Below are positions 25,097 to 33,344 of a stretch of 64,000 bases of DNA, piece after piece (the first letter of the stretch is position 1; every line of letters begins with the position of its first letter). The DNA lies in assembly GCA_002400415.1 (NCBI GenBank), contig DGQP01000003.1, forward strand, positions 186,001-250,000. Reading direction: 5' to 3'. The notes under the pieces are model-generated. The model was given only the letters and a program-made list of their open reading frames with translations. It was not told the origin of the DNA and did no database searches. The DNA is from Chitinophagaceae bacterium UBA4411. Lineage in GTDB: Bacteria > Bacteroidota > Bacteroidia > Chitinophagales > Chitinophagaceae. The translations under genes were made by a program, and so were the position numbers.

Positions 25097-26791
25097 ATGA
25101 AGCAATTATTCCTGCTGATGGGGATACTCAGCTGTACCCTGTTGCAAGCACAAGACACCGCAAGGGCCGACGCCAGCATGTCCACGGCCACCATTTACTT
25201 CGGTTACGGCGCCGAACTGACCCACCAGTCGAAAGTGAAAGTGGGAAGCGACACCAAATTTATCGTTATTGACCAGCTCAGTACTGTTGCTGATATCAAC
25301 AGTTTGCAGATCAGTGTGCCGGAAGATGTGGCCTTATTATCTCACCGGTATGCAGTTTTTTACCCGGTACAGCCGCCCGTTGTGAAAACAAAGGAACTGG
25401 AACGGCTGGAGGATAGTATCATTTTGCTGCAAAAAGATATCGGCCGTATGGACAACCTGATCGCTATTGAACAGGAAATACTGACAAAAACAGGCACTCT
25501 TATTGAAACGACGATCAATGCCAGCGGCAATAAAACAATTACCAGTGAAGAACTGCTGAAGCTCGTTGATTATTACAACTCGAAAATTGAAAAGTCGAAG
25601 ACTACTATTTATAATCACCGCCAGTATATCGGGAACCAGAATGAAAAGATCACTGCTATCCGGAAACGAATAACTGATTTGAACGTTCCGCCGGTCAGCA
25701 AACAAAAACCTTACGGGCAACTCATCCTGCAGGTAATGTGTAAAAGAGCAGCTGAGATACCTGTTTCACTTTCCTACTACACCAATAATGCCGGGTGGAC
25801 GCCTTTGTATGATATACGGGTGAATTCAAAAACTAATAAAGTGAAACTGGTGTATAAAGCTTCTATAACTCAGACCAGCGGTATTGACTGGAAGAAAACA
25901 AAACTGACACTGAGCACAGGCACGCCCAACTTTGGTGTGGCAGCCCCTGTGTTGACGCCCTGGTATCTTCAGTTATACGTACCTGAATTGTACCGGTCGC
26001 TGCAGGGCAGGGTGCCAGGTGTTAATATAAACAGGAATGTGATACAATCTATACAAGACGATAAACAACTTGCTGAATCGGTTGTTGTTAATGGCTATGG
26101 AACTTACAAAGTTAAAAGCCTTGCTGATAAAGAAGTTGATCCCAGCACCCTGCAGCAATATACAACGCTGAATGAAGGGCAACTGAATACCAATTTTGAG
26201 ATTGATCTCCCTTACGATATTGAAGCTGATGGGGAACTGCATAGTGTAACCATCAAAGATGAGGAAGTGAACTGTATTTTAAAGAATTATGCAGTGCCGA
26301 GAATGGATAAAGAAGCCTACCTGCTGGCCGAAGTGGCAGACTGGCAAAACCTCGACCTGTTGCCCGGGGATGCGAATATTATTATGGACGATACGTATAT
26401 CGGTAAATCAGTCATCGATCCGAATACAACAGCTGATACACTGAACCTTTCTTTAGGTAAAGATAAGCGGCTGGTGGTAAAACGATCTGTTGTGAAAGAA
26501 CTGAGCAGCCTGAAAACAAGCGGTGGTAATAACAAACAGACATTTACTTACGAGATTGCCGTAAAGAATAATAAGCTCACGGATGTGAATTTGTTATTGA
26601 AAGACCAGTACCCGCTGAGTACGATCAAAGAAGTGGAAGTGAAACTGGAAGACGGGGGAGAGGCGATGGTAAACCCTGAGACCGGTGTACTGACCTGGAA
26701 AATTGAACTGAAGCCGGGTGAAAGCAAAAAAGTAAGGTTTACGTATAGTGTTAAATACCCAAGGGATAAGAAAATAGTGAATTTGAAATAG
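25097..26791 (+). CDS. DUF4139 / MuiA-like secreted protein with SusC-like motifs
   Basis: A 564-aa protein with signal peptide (MKQLFLLMGILSCTLLQAQ), an N-terminal DUF4140-like region (to about 90), a coiled-coil segment (about 98-195) and a DUF4139 beta region (about 205-564, with YYTNNAGWTPLYDIRV and WKIELKPGESKKVRFTYSVK). The family is called mucoidy inhibitor MuiA-like; its biochemistry is unknown. Odd here: residues 301-311 (SLQGRVPGVNI) and 327-336 (ESVVVNGYGT) look like the plug-entry motifs of SusC/TonB receptors, in swapped order, in a loop between DUF4139 strands. Confidence 0.8.
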   Translation: MKQLFLLMGILSCTLLQAQDTARADASMSTATIYFGYGAELTHQSKVKVGSDTKFIVIDQLSTVADINSLQISVPEDVALLSHRYAVFYPVQPPVVKTKELERLEDSIILLQKDIGRMDNLIAIEQEILTKTGTLIETTINASGNKTITSEELLKLVDYYNSKIEKSKTTIYNHRQYIGNQNEKITAIRKRITDLNVPPVSKQKPYGQLILQVMCKRAAEIPVSLSYYTNNAGWTPLYDIRVNSKTNKVKLVYKASITQTSGIDWKKTKLTLSTGTPNFGVAAPVLTPWYLQLYVPELYRSLQGRVPGVNINRNVIQSIQDDKQLAESVVVNGYGTYKVKSLADKEVDPSTLQQYTTLNEGQLNTNFEIDLPYDIEADGELHSVTIKDEEVNCILKNYAVPRMDKEAYLLAEVADWQNLDLLPGDANIIMDDTYIGKSVIDPNTTADTLNLSLGKDKRLVVKRSVVKELSSLKTSGGNNKQTFTYEIAVKNNKLTDVNLLLKDQYPLSTIKEVEVKLEDGGEAMVNPETGVLTWKIELKPGESKKVRFTYSVKYPRDKKIVNLK

Positions 26792-26811
26792 GTGCTGGTT
26801 GAAGGGTTGAT

Positions 26812-26868
26812 AAGTTGACAGGTTGATAAAGGAATGCAGTTTTTCCTTTGTTGACCTGTTAACTTTTT
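26812..26868 (+). terminator. Long wobble-paired hairpin built of octamer repeats, probable terminator
   Basis: AAGTTGACAGGTTGATAAAGGAA (23 nt, split here as 26812-26834) pairs along its whole length with 26843-26865, using four G-U wobbles, around an 8-nt loop, then TTT. The left arm is made of 8-bp units (GTTGATAA, GTTGACAG, GTTGATAA). All wobbles are legal only in plus-strand RNA, which supports termination of the DUF4139 transcript. Confidence 0.65.
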
Positions 26869-26878
26869 AACTAATCCC

Positions 26879-26886
26879 TACATTTG
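26879..26886 (+). promoter_or_regulatory. -7 promoter box just before trmH-like gene
   Basis: TACATTTG matches TAnnTTTG and ends 4 nt before the ATG at 26891, so a transcript from it would be almost or fully leaderless. The -33 element is unclear. The arrangement TACATTTG-nn-CCATG is shared with the leader peptide at 39126-39140. Confidence 0.45.
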
Positions 26887-26890
26887 CGCC

Positions 26891-27448
26891 ATGCGAAAAC
26901 TGAGCATGGAAGAACTGGGCCGCAAATCGGTGGAAGAGTTCAGGAAATCGGAGAAGATCCCTATTATCATTGTACTGGAAAATATCCGCAGTGCCTATAA
27001 TGTGGGGAGTGTGTTCCGCACCTCCGATGCTTTTCTTATTGAAGCCATTTATATTATCGGCTACTCGGCCAAACCTCCGCATAAAGAGATCAAGAAAACG
27101 GCCCTGGGTGCTGAAGAAACAGTAGAGTGGAAATATTTTAAGACAACTGCGGAAGCCGTTGAAGTACTAAGACAGCAGGGGTTTAATGTATTTGCTGCTG
27201 AACAGGCGGAAGGAAGCTTTAAGCTGAATGCCATCGGTTTTGAACCGGAAGAGAAGATTGCTGTTATATTCGGGAATGAAGTAACCGGGGTGGAGCAATC
27301 GACTATCGCATTATGCGATGGTTGTCTTGAAATACCCCAATTGGGCATGAAGCATTCCTTAAATATCGCTACAGCAGCAGGCGTGGTACTTTGGGAACTG
27401 GTGAGAACAAGAATGTCGTTGTCCACAAAAGAGGAGACCGGGTTATAG
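26891..27448 (+). CDS. TrmH/SpoU family RNA methyltransferase
   Basis: A 185-aa SPOUT-fold methyltransferase. Motif 1 is IRSAYNVGSVFRTSDAF (about 35-51), motif 2 is IFGNEVTGV (about 121-129), motif 3 is IPQLGMKHSLNIATAAGVV (about 146-164), which form the knot that binds S-adenosylmethionine. The family 2'-O-methylates tRNA or rRNA ribose; this short form lacks the N-terminal substrate-binding extension of rRNA enzymes, so a tRNA target is more likely. It is first gene of a co-directional group running to 30525. Confidence 0.88.
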   Translation: MRKLSMEELGRKSVEEFRKSEKIPIIIVLENIRSAYNVGSVFRTSDAFLIEAIYIIGYSAKPPHKEIKKTALGAEETVEWKYFKTTAEAVEVLRQQGFNVFAAEQAEGSFKLNAIGFEPEEKIAVIFGNEVTGVEQSTIALCDGCLEIPQLGMKHSLNIATAAGVVLWELVRTRMSLSTKEETGL

Positions 27449-27469
27449 ATTCATGATTAATTTTGAAAC

Positions 27470-28411
27470 ATGCTGAAAGTAAAAAATTATCTCTCTCTTA
27501 TAAAATTCTCGCATACCATCTTTGCCATGCCTTTTGCGATGATTGGTTTTTTTCTTGGTATGATATCAGAAAATGGGTTTAAAAATCTGGACAGCCAAGT
27601 TGATTATTATTGGATATCTGGAAGGGTAATCCTTAATGATGGGCATATTGTTTCTGTTGAAGGCACTGTAATTAGATTTATTCTTGTTGTTCTCTGCATG
27701 ATTTTTGCCCGCAGTGCCGCTATGGCGTTTAACCGTTATCTCGACCGGAGTTTTGATGCACTGAACCCACGGACTGCGATCCGGGAAATACCTGCTGGTA
27801 TCATCAAATCAAATAGTGCTTTATGGTTTACGATCATCAGCAGTCTTTTGTTTGTCGCCTGCACCTTCTTCATTAACCGGCTCTGTTTTTATTTATCTCC
27901 TGTTGCCCTATTGGTCGTGTTGGGTTACAGCTATACCAAGCGCTTTACCCCGTTTTGCCATTTAGTGTTAGGCGTGGGCTTATCACTGGCACCTATTGGT
28001 GCTTACCTGGCAGTAACCGGCCAGTTTGCTTTATTACCCATCTTATTTTCTATAGCTGTTATATTCTGGGTCAGCGGCTTTGATATTATCTATGCCTTGC
28101 AGGATGAAGAGTTTGATAAATCGCAGCAATTATATTCCATTCCCGCCTGGCTGGGAAAGGCAAAGGCATTGCATGTTTCCGAACTGTTTCATGGTATCAG
28201 CGCAGCGGCTGTGTTCGTAGCCGGGAGAATAGGTGGTTTTGGCTGGCTCTACTGGATCGGGGTGGCCATTTTTACCGGGATGCTGATCTATCAGCATTCC
28301 ATTGTAAAGCCCAATGACCTGCGCAAAGTAAACCTTGCCTTTATGACGGCTAATGGAATTGCATCCGTTGTTTTCGCCATCTTTGTAATAGCTGATCTTT
28401 TTTTTAACTAA
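27470..28411 (+). CDS. UbiA-like prenyltransferase
   Basis: A 313-aa integral membrane enzyme with about eight helices and the two Asp-rich motifs of the UbiA superfamily: NRYLDRSFDALNPRTA (first) and SGFDIIYALQDEEFDK (second), which bind prenyl diphosphate through Mg2+. The closest functional class is 4-hydroxybenzoate polyprenyltransferase-like, probably quinone biosynthesis; the aromatic acceptor is not certain. Oddly, about residues 36-66 (ENGFKNLDSQVDYYWISGRV...) form an AT-rich insert between helices 1 and 2 that I do not expect in homologues. Confidence 0.85.
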   Translation: MLKVKNYLSLIKFSHTIFAMPFAMIGFFLGMISENGFKNLDSQVDYYWISGRVILNDGHIVSVEGTVIRFILVVLCMIFARSAAMAFNRYLDRSFDALNPRTAIREIPAGIIKSNSALWFTIISSLLFVACTFFINRLCFYLSPVALLVVLGYSYTKRFTPFCHLVLGVGLSLAPIGAYLAVTGQFALLPILFSIAVIFWVSGFDIIYALQDEEFDKSQQLYSIPAWLGKAKALHVSELFHGISAAAVFVAGRIGGFGWLYWIGVAIFTGMLIYQHSIVKPNDLRKVNLAFMTANGIASVVFAIFVIADLFFN

Positions 28412-28472
28412 TCAAATACCAGTTGTAAAACTGCGATTACAGGATATTCGTACTTCATACCTCGTACTTAAT

Positions 28473-28886
28473 ATGTCCCGCATTATTTCCATAGACTTCG
28501 GCCTCAAACGCACCGGTATCGCTGTCACAGATCCTTTGCAGATCATTGCCACGGGACTCACCACCCTGCATTCAAAAGAACTGATCCCTTTCCTGAAAGA
28601 TTATTTTGCCAAAGAGCAGGTGGAACTGATCATTATCGGCTGGCCCACCAACTGGGACGATTCTGCCACACATGCCACCCCCTTAGTGGAGAAATGCATT
28701 AAAGATCTCCAAAAGCATTTCCCTGCCATGCCCGTTAAAAAAGTAGATGAACGGTTTACCTCCAAAATGGCCAAAGATTCCATGCTGGAAATGGGGTTGA
28801 AGAAAAAAGACCGCCGTAATAAAGCCCTGGTGGATGAAATAGCCGCCACTATTATGTTACAGGAATATCTCCGGTCAACCGGATGA
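28473..28886 (+). CDS. ruvX: Putative pre-16S rRNA nuclease / Holliday junction resolvase-like (YqgF)
   Basis: A 137-aa RNase H-fold protein with the family signatures IISIDFGLKRTGIAVTDP at the N-terminus (catalytic Asp in DFG), IIIGWPTNWD, VDERFTSKMA (catalytic Glu) and the C-terminal LVDEIAATIMLQEYL (catalytic Asp). In E. coli YqgF matures 16S rRNA 5' ends. It lies between a UbiA-like gene and def on the same strand. Confidence 0.92.
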   Translation: MSRIISIDFGLKRTGIAVTDPLQIIATGLTTLHSKELIPFLKDYFAKEQVELIIIGWPTNWDDSATHATPLVEKCIKDLQKHFPAMPVKKVDERFTSKMAKDSMLEMGLKKKDRRNKALVDEIAATIMLQEYLRSTG

Positions 28887-28894
28887 CCCGTAAA

Positions 28895-28925
28895 TTGGTT
28901 AATTAGCCCTGACAGGATAACTTTG
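28895..28925 (+). promoter_or_regulatory. Promoter of def
   Basis: TTGG (28895-28898), 19 nt, TAACTTTG (28918-28925), ending 43 nt before the def ATG. The -7 box is consensus; the -33 is a one-base variant of TTTG. Confidence 0.7.
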
Positions 28926-28968
28926 CAGGCAGGTTTCAGACACAATTAACGCAAAACGATTTGACGGA

Positions 28969-29547
28969 ATGATTCTTCCTATTGTAGCTTACGGACACCC
29001 GGTTTTACGAAAAGTAGCCAATGATATAATGCCCGGACACCCGGGCCTGGAAAAACTGATTGAGGATATGTGGGAGACCATGTATGCCAGTAACGGGGTA
29101 GGGCTGGCCGCACCCCAGGTGAACAGGGATATCCGGTTATTTGTGGTGGATACCGTTCAGATGTTCAACGGCATGAACGGGGATGAGCAAAAGGAATATC
29201 CCGATGCACCCGGCATCAAAGCTGTTTTTATTAATGCCCATATCGTGGAATTGGAAGGAGATGAATGGGCCTATAATGAAGGATGCCTCAGCATCCCCAA
29301 GATCCGGGAAGATGTGCGGCGCAACGAATCGGTTACTTTAAAATTCCGGGACCATAATTTTGATTCACATACCATGACCTTTACCGGTCTTTCTGCCCGG
29401 GTGATCTTACACGAATATGACCATATTGAAGGAAAACTATTTATTGATCATATATCGCCCCTGAAACGGAAATTGATGAAAGGAAAACTCAATGATATTT
29501 CTAAAGGGAAAGTGAATGTGGATTACAAAATGACCTTTCCCGGTTAA
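28969..29547 (+). CDS. def: Peptide deformylase
   Basis: A 192-aa metalloenzyme that removes the N-terminal formyl group from nascent proteins. All three motifs are present: GVGLAAPQ (43-50), EGCLSIP (104-110, metal ligand Cys106) and HEYDH (148-152, two His ligands and catalytic Glu149). There is a 15-residue insert after QMFNGM compared with short forms, common in Bacteroidota. It has its own promoter after ruvX. Confidence 0.96.
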   Translation: MILPIVAYGHPVLRKVANDIMPGHPGLEKLIEDMWETMYASNGVGLAAPQVNRDIRLFVVDTVQMFNGMNGDEQKEYPDAPGIKAVFINAHIVELEGDEWAYNEGCLSIPKIREDVRRNESVTLKFRDHNFDSHTMTFTGLSARVILHEYDHIEGKLFIDHISPLKRKLMKGKLNDISKGKVNVDYKMTFPG

Positions 29548-29580
29548 TTCCCCGGGCTGCCTTATTCAAAAATTAAAGCC

Positions 29581-30525
29581 ATGCGCCTGAAGTTCTTGTT
29601 ATCCGGCTTCGTCTTTTTTATAGCAGCGGATACAATAACTGCACAGGAAGATTCCCTGGATAACCAGCGGCTGGCGCAAATGATGAACCTTTCAGAAGTG
29701 GTGATGCGGTCAGACCTGAATGTGCCTAAGTTTATCCAGCGGGTAAAAGACGATACTACATTTTATAAAGCCTTCAGGACACTCCATGTCCTGGGATTTA
29801 CTTCACTTAATGATATACGGATCACAGATAAGAACGGGCAACTGAAAGCGTCACTGCAAAGCCGGACGAAGCAGAAAAGAAATGCAGGCTGCCGCACGAT
29901 GGAAGTACTGGAGGAAAAAACCACCGGCAATTTTTATACTGCTGACAGCACTTATAATTATTATACAGCCCAGCTATATGCCGGTCTTTTCTTTACTAAT
30001 GGTTCTGTTTGTAATGAAAATAATATTGTAAAAGGAATTGACTTTAGCACCCGTTCCAAAAAAGGGATCGCCAAACATAAAGAGCAGCTGAAGATGTTAT
30101 TCTTTAACCCCGGCAAGAAGATATCCGGCATCCCGTTTATCGGCGATAAGATCGACATCTTTGACCCGGACAGGGCAAAATATTATGATTTTAAAATTGA
30201 CCAGGCCGACTATGAAGGGCAGCCCTGTTATCTATTTTCTATTACTTCAAAAGAAGATCTTCGGGAAGGGAAAAAAGATAAAATTGTAATTGACAATATG
30301 ATCACCTGGTTCAATGCAAAGACCATGGAGGTCGTGGCCCGCAATTATGATATCAGTTATAATGCCGGTGTGTATGATTTTGATGTACACATGGAAGTGG
30401 AGCTGACAAAATTCGGAGCTCAGCTTGTTCCAAAAACGCTACGCTATAAGGGCAACTGGAATGTGATCTTTAAGAAAAGGGAAAGAGGAGTATTTACTGC
30501 CACCTTGTTTGATTTCAGAAACTGA
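29581..30525 (+). CDS. Secreted protein of unknown function
   Basis: A 314-aa protein with signal peptide (MRLKFLLSGFVFFIAADTITAQ). The mature part is beta-rich, with segments such as YDFKIDQADYEGQPCYLFSI, VIDNMITWFNAKTMEVVARN and YDFDVHMEVELTKFGAQLVP, reminiscent of LolA-like or outer-membrane-lipoprotein-sorting folds found in Bacteroidota carboxypeptidase-regulatory-like proteins. No catalytic motif was recognised. It begins 33 nt after def and is convergent with rluD (14-nt gap). Confidence 0.7.
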   Translation: MRLKFLLSGFVFFIAADTITAQEDSLDNQRLAQMMNLSEVVMRSDLNVPKFIQRVKDDTTFYKAFRTLHVLGFTSLNDIRITDKNGQLKASLQSRTKQKRNAGCRTMEVLEEKTTGNFYTADSTYNYYTAQLYAGLFFTNGSVCNENNIVKGIDFSTRSKKGIAKHKEQLKMLFFNPGKKISGIPFIGDKIDIFDPDRAKYYDFKIDQADYEGQPCYLFSITSKEDLREGKKDKIVIDNMITWFNAKTMEVVARNYDISYNAGVYDFDVHMEVELTKFGAQLVPKTLRYKGNWNVIFKKRERGVFTATLFDFRN

Positions 30526-30539
30526 GATGTGTATTTGTT

Positions 30540-31607
30540 TTATTCCTCCGGCTTTTTCCCACCGGCGTTCACATACTTTCTCCACTTTTCGATCACATTA
30601 CTGATGTCTCCGGGCAATTCAGTATCAAAAAACATTTCTTCACCGGTGGTGGGGTGAACAAAGCCCAGCGTCTTGGCATGCAGGGCCTGCCGCTTGCAGA
30701 TATTGAAACAATTATCAACAAACTGTTTGTATTTGGTGTATACTGTTCCCTTTACAATTTTATCCCCTCCGTAAAAATCATCATTGAATAAGGGGTGGCC
30801 GATGTATTTCATATGTACCCGTATCTGGTGGGTGCGGCCTGTTTCCAGCACGCACTGCACCAGCGTCACATAACCAAACCGTTCAATTACTTTATAATGG
30901 GTAATCGCTTCTTTACCATGATCACCTTCAGGATAGGCTTCAAATAATTTCCGGAAACGTAGATGACGGCCCACATGGGCGATAATCGTTCCCTCATCAT
31001 TTTGCACATCACCCCAGACCAAAGCGAGGTATTGCCGCTTCACAGTATGATCAAAGAATTGTTTGGCTAATTGCCGCATGGCAATATCAGTTTTTGCCAA
31101 TACAAGCAGGCCGCTGGTGTTTTTATCAATGCGATGCACCAGGCCAAATCTTGGCAACACATCTTCAGAGATACTCGGATTTTTTTGCTGCAGGTAATAG
31201 GCCACACCATTTAATAAAGTACCGGAATAATTACCGCTGCCGGGATGCACCACCATACCGGCGGGCTTATTGATCATCATGAGCTCGTGATCTTCGTACA
31301 CAATGTTCAGTTCCATGGCTTCCGGCACAACATCAGTTTCTTCGGGGCTCATGTCGGAATACACTACGACCTCATCCATCGGCTTTATCTTGTAATTGGG
31401 CCTTATCTCTTTTCCGTTGACCAGCACCAGGCCGGCATTGATCGCCTGTTGCAGCTTATTCCGGGTGGCTCTTTCGATCCGGTTCGTCAGGAATTTGTCA
31501 ATACGCAAAGGTTCCTGTCCCTTGTCGGTTTTAAAACTAAACCGTTCATAGAGCTCATCGCTATTATCCTGTATTTCCGGGTTGTCCTGTTCTGGTTTTT
31601 CGGTCAT
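30540..31607 (-). CDS. rluD: Pseudouridine synthase RluA/RluD family
   Basis: About 355 aa from ATG 31605-31607 (MTEKPEQDNPEIQ); an ATG 17 codons upstream (31658) gives a longer form and cannot be excluded. The S4 RNA-binding domain (RIDKFLTNRIERATRNKLQQ onward) is followed by the catalytic domain with INKPAGMVVHPG, the active-site motif HRIDKNTSGLLVLAKT (catalytic Asp) and RTHQIRVHMKYIGHP. In E. coli RluD modifies helix 69 of 23S rRNA. It is transcribed divergently from lipB. Confidence 0.93.
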   Translation of the reverse strand: MTEKPEQDNPEIQDNSDELYERFSFKTDKGQEPLRIDKFLTNRIERATRNKLQQAINAGLVLVNGKEIRPNYKIKPMDEVVVYSDMSPEETDVVPEAMELNIVYEDHELMMINKPAGMVVHPGSGNYSGTLLNGVAYYLQQKNPSISEDVLPRFGLVHRIDKNTSGLLVLAKTDIAMRQLAKQFFDHTVKRQYLALVWGDVQNDEGTIIAHVGRHLRFRKLFEAYPEGDHGKEAITHYKVIERFGYVTLVQCVLETGRTHQIRVHMKYIGHPLFNDDFYGGDKIVKGTVYTKYKQFVDNCFNICKRQALHAKTLGFVHPTTGEEMFFDTELPGDISNVIEKWRKYVNAGGKKPEE

Positions 31608-31710
31608 AGCCTGCAAAGGTAATGGTTGGCGTTTTTCCGGAGAAGCCTGGCTAAACATACCCTTTATCTCCCGGCCGCTTTCAATTAAAGCGCCTTATCC
31701 CACTTTGGTC

Positions 31711-31718
31711 TAAATTTG
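31711..31718 (+). promoter_or_regulatory. -7 promoter box of lipB
   Basis: TAAATTTG fits the consensus exactly and ends 8 nt before the lipB ATG at 31727, implying a very short 5' UTR. I see no good -33 element. Confidence 0.5.
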
Positions 31719-31726
31719 CTTTCAGT

Positions 31727-32476
31727 ATGAATAAGCAACAGATCAAATTCGAAGACCTTGGCCGGATGGACTACCAGGCTGCCTGGGACTACCAGGAAAG
31801 CCTGTTGCAGGAAAATGTGAGGAAGAAAACAGAAGCCAGAAGTCTGGTGCCTGATGCCGGGGCGTTACAATCCGACTTCAATCTTCCGGTCTCAGACCTC
31901 AGTACCCGGCACCATCTTCTTTTCGTAGAGCATCCTCCTGTATATACACTGGGTAAAAGCGGCAATATTGAAAACGTGCTGATCAGTGAAGAGATGAGAT
32001 CGGTGAAGGGCATCGAGTTCTTTCGTACCAACCGGGGAGGAGATATTACGTTTCATGGCCCCGGGCAAATTGTTGGTTATCCTATACTGGACCTGGAGAA
32101 ATTTTATACAGATATCGGCAAATACCTGCGCAATATTGAAGAAGTGATCATTCTCACCTTAGCTGAATATGGGATTAAGGGAGATCGTTCACCGGGCGAA
32201 ACAGGTGTCTGGATTGATCCGGATATAAAGGGGAGGGAAAGAAAGATCTGTGCCATCGGTGTCCGCAGCAGCCGCTGGATTACCATGCACGGATTTGCAT
32301 TGAATGTTAATACCGACCTGAATTATTTCAATTTTATTGTTCCCTGTGGAATTACGGACAAACAGGTGACTTCATTGGAAAAAGAGCTGGGGTATACGAT
32401 GGATTTCGAAGCAGTAAAAGAAAAAGTAAAGAATAACTTTTCAAGAGTATTTGAGGCTGACCTGGTGACCGGCTGA
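31727..32476 (+). CDS. lipB: Octanoyl-[acyl carrier protein]:protein N-octanoyltransferase (LipB)
   Basis: A 249-aa enzyme transferring octanoate from ACP to lipoyl domains, the first step of protein lipoylation. Motifs: FVEHPPVYTLGKSG (about 66-79), RGGDITFHGPGQ (103-114), RKICAIGVR with the catalytic Lys173, and FIVPCGIT with the acyl-carrying Cys207. Residues about 36-61 (EARSLVPDAGALQSDFNLPV...) are an in-frame insert between helix 1 and the first strand, absent from the family core and probably derived from a dispersed repeat. The stop abuts the stop of the convergent gene with no spacer. Confidence 0.94.
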   Translation: MNKQQIKFEDLGRMDYQAAWDYQESLLQENVRKKTEARSLVPDAGALQSDFNLPVSDLSTRHHLLFVEHPPVYTLGKSGNIENVLISEEMRSVKGIEFFRTNRGGDITFHGPGQIVGYPILDLEKFYTDIGKYLRNIEEVIILTLAEYGIKGDRSPGETGVWIDPDIKGRERKICAIGVRSSRWITMHGFALNVNTDLNYFNFIVPCGITDKQVTSLEKELGYTMDFEAVKEKVKNNFSRVFEADLVTG

Positions 32477-33259
32477 TCAGAAATCTTTTTGCAGGAAGAA
32501 CTTGTGCTTTTCTTTCAATTTTCCGTCTTCGTATAATTCAAATTTGAACCAGCCGCTGTGCAGGAAGACCGCTTTGTCAATACTGAAGGTTCGTTCTTTA
32601 ATGTCTTTGAGTTCAAACAACATATCATCATTCTCTTCAAAGAATTTGATAGCATATCTTTTATTCTCTTCCTCGGGAAGGTTGATGCGGATATTGCCAT
32701 CTTTATACGTGTAGACATGCAGGGAAGCTGTAAAAACAGGTGGCTTGGGTTTATTGCTGATTCCGATACCGGGAATCCCGATTGAATCCCCTGGATTGAT
32801 CAGGTTTGCCGCATCTCCCACGTCAACTCCGTTCAGTTTACTGCTATCCGCCGCTGCTGTTTGTGTTTTCCCATTTGTTACGGTCACAATAACCGGGGGC
32901 GCTGTTCTCCGGGTCGTATCCTTAAAGGGGCGCCTGGGTTTACTGAAAGTATACATCCCCTTATCAAACATGATATAGAGCCGGTAAAACATATGGTCGT
33001 TGGTGGCTTTGGTATCCACATACCCGTTTTGTAATGTTGAGGGATCCGGAACGGTCATGATAGACTTATAACCGGTAAGGCTGTCGAAGGAACGCTGGAT
33101 GCTGATCTGCCTTACATTGTCATAGGTATTGGTCCAGCCAATTATGATCCGGTTATTACCGGCATTTGTAACGGAAAATTTAGGCAGGGTATCCTGTGCG
33201 AACAGATGACTGCTTGTTATGCAACAGATCAGTAAAAGGGGCAGGACCAGTTTCTTCAT
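32477..33259 (-). CDS. Secreted protein of unknown function with FN3-like N-terminus
   Basis: A 260-aa protein with signal peptide (MKKLVLPLLLICCITSSHLFAQ). Residues about 25-108 look like a fibronectin type III or Ig-like beta sandwich (NRIIIGWTNTYDNVRQISIQ, YVDTKATNDHMFYRLYIMF). A Pro/Thr/Asn-rich linker (about 110-170) and a C-terminal beta domain (ASLHVYTYKDGNIRINLPEE to KEKHKFFLQKDF) follow. There is no catalytic motif and no clear T9SS sorting signal. It overlaps nothing but abuts lipB end to end. Confidence 0.7.
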   Translation of the reverse strand: MKKLVLPLLLICCITSSHLFAQDTLPKFSVTNAGNNRIIIGWTNTYDNVRQISIQRSFDSLTGYKSIMTVPDPSTLQNGYVDTKATNDHMFYRLYIMFDKGMYTFSKPRRPFKDTTRRTAPPVIVTVTNGKTQTAAADSSKLNGVDVGDAANLINPGDSIGIPGIGISNKPKPPVFTASLHVYTYKDGNIRINLPEEENKRYAIKFFEENDDMLFELKDIKERTFSIDKAVFLHSGWFKFELYEDGKLKEKHKFFLQKDF

Positions 33260-33276
33260 AATGGTAAAATAACGGA

Positions 33277-33306
33277 AAAGGATTGCCGCCTGTCAGGTAA
33301 TCCTTT
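33277..33306 (-). terminator. Probable terminator after the PLP-enzyme gene
   Basis: AAAGGATT (33277-33284) and AATCCTTT (33299-33306) form an 8-bp stem with a 14-nt loop. Read on the minus strand it follows the PLP-enzyme stop by about 40 nt and ends in TTTT. Confidence 0.45.
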
Positions 33307-33344
33307 ATCAGTGTTGACAAAGATAGGGCAGGGAGCTAAAATAG

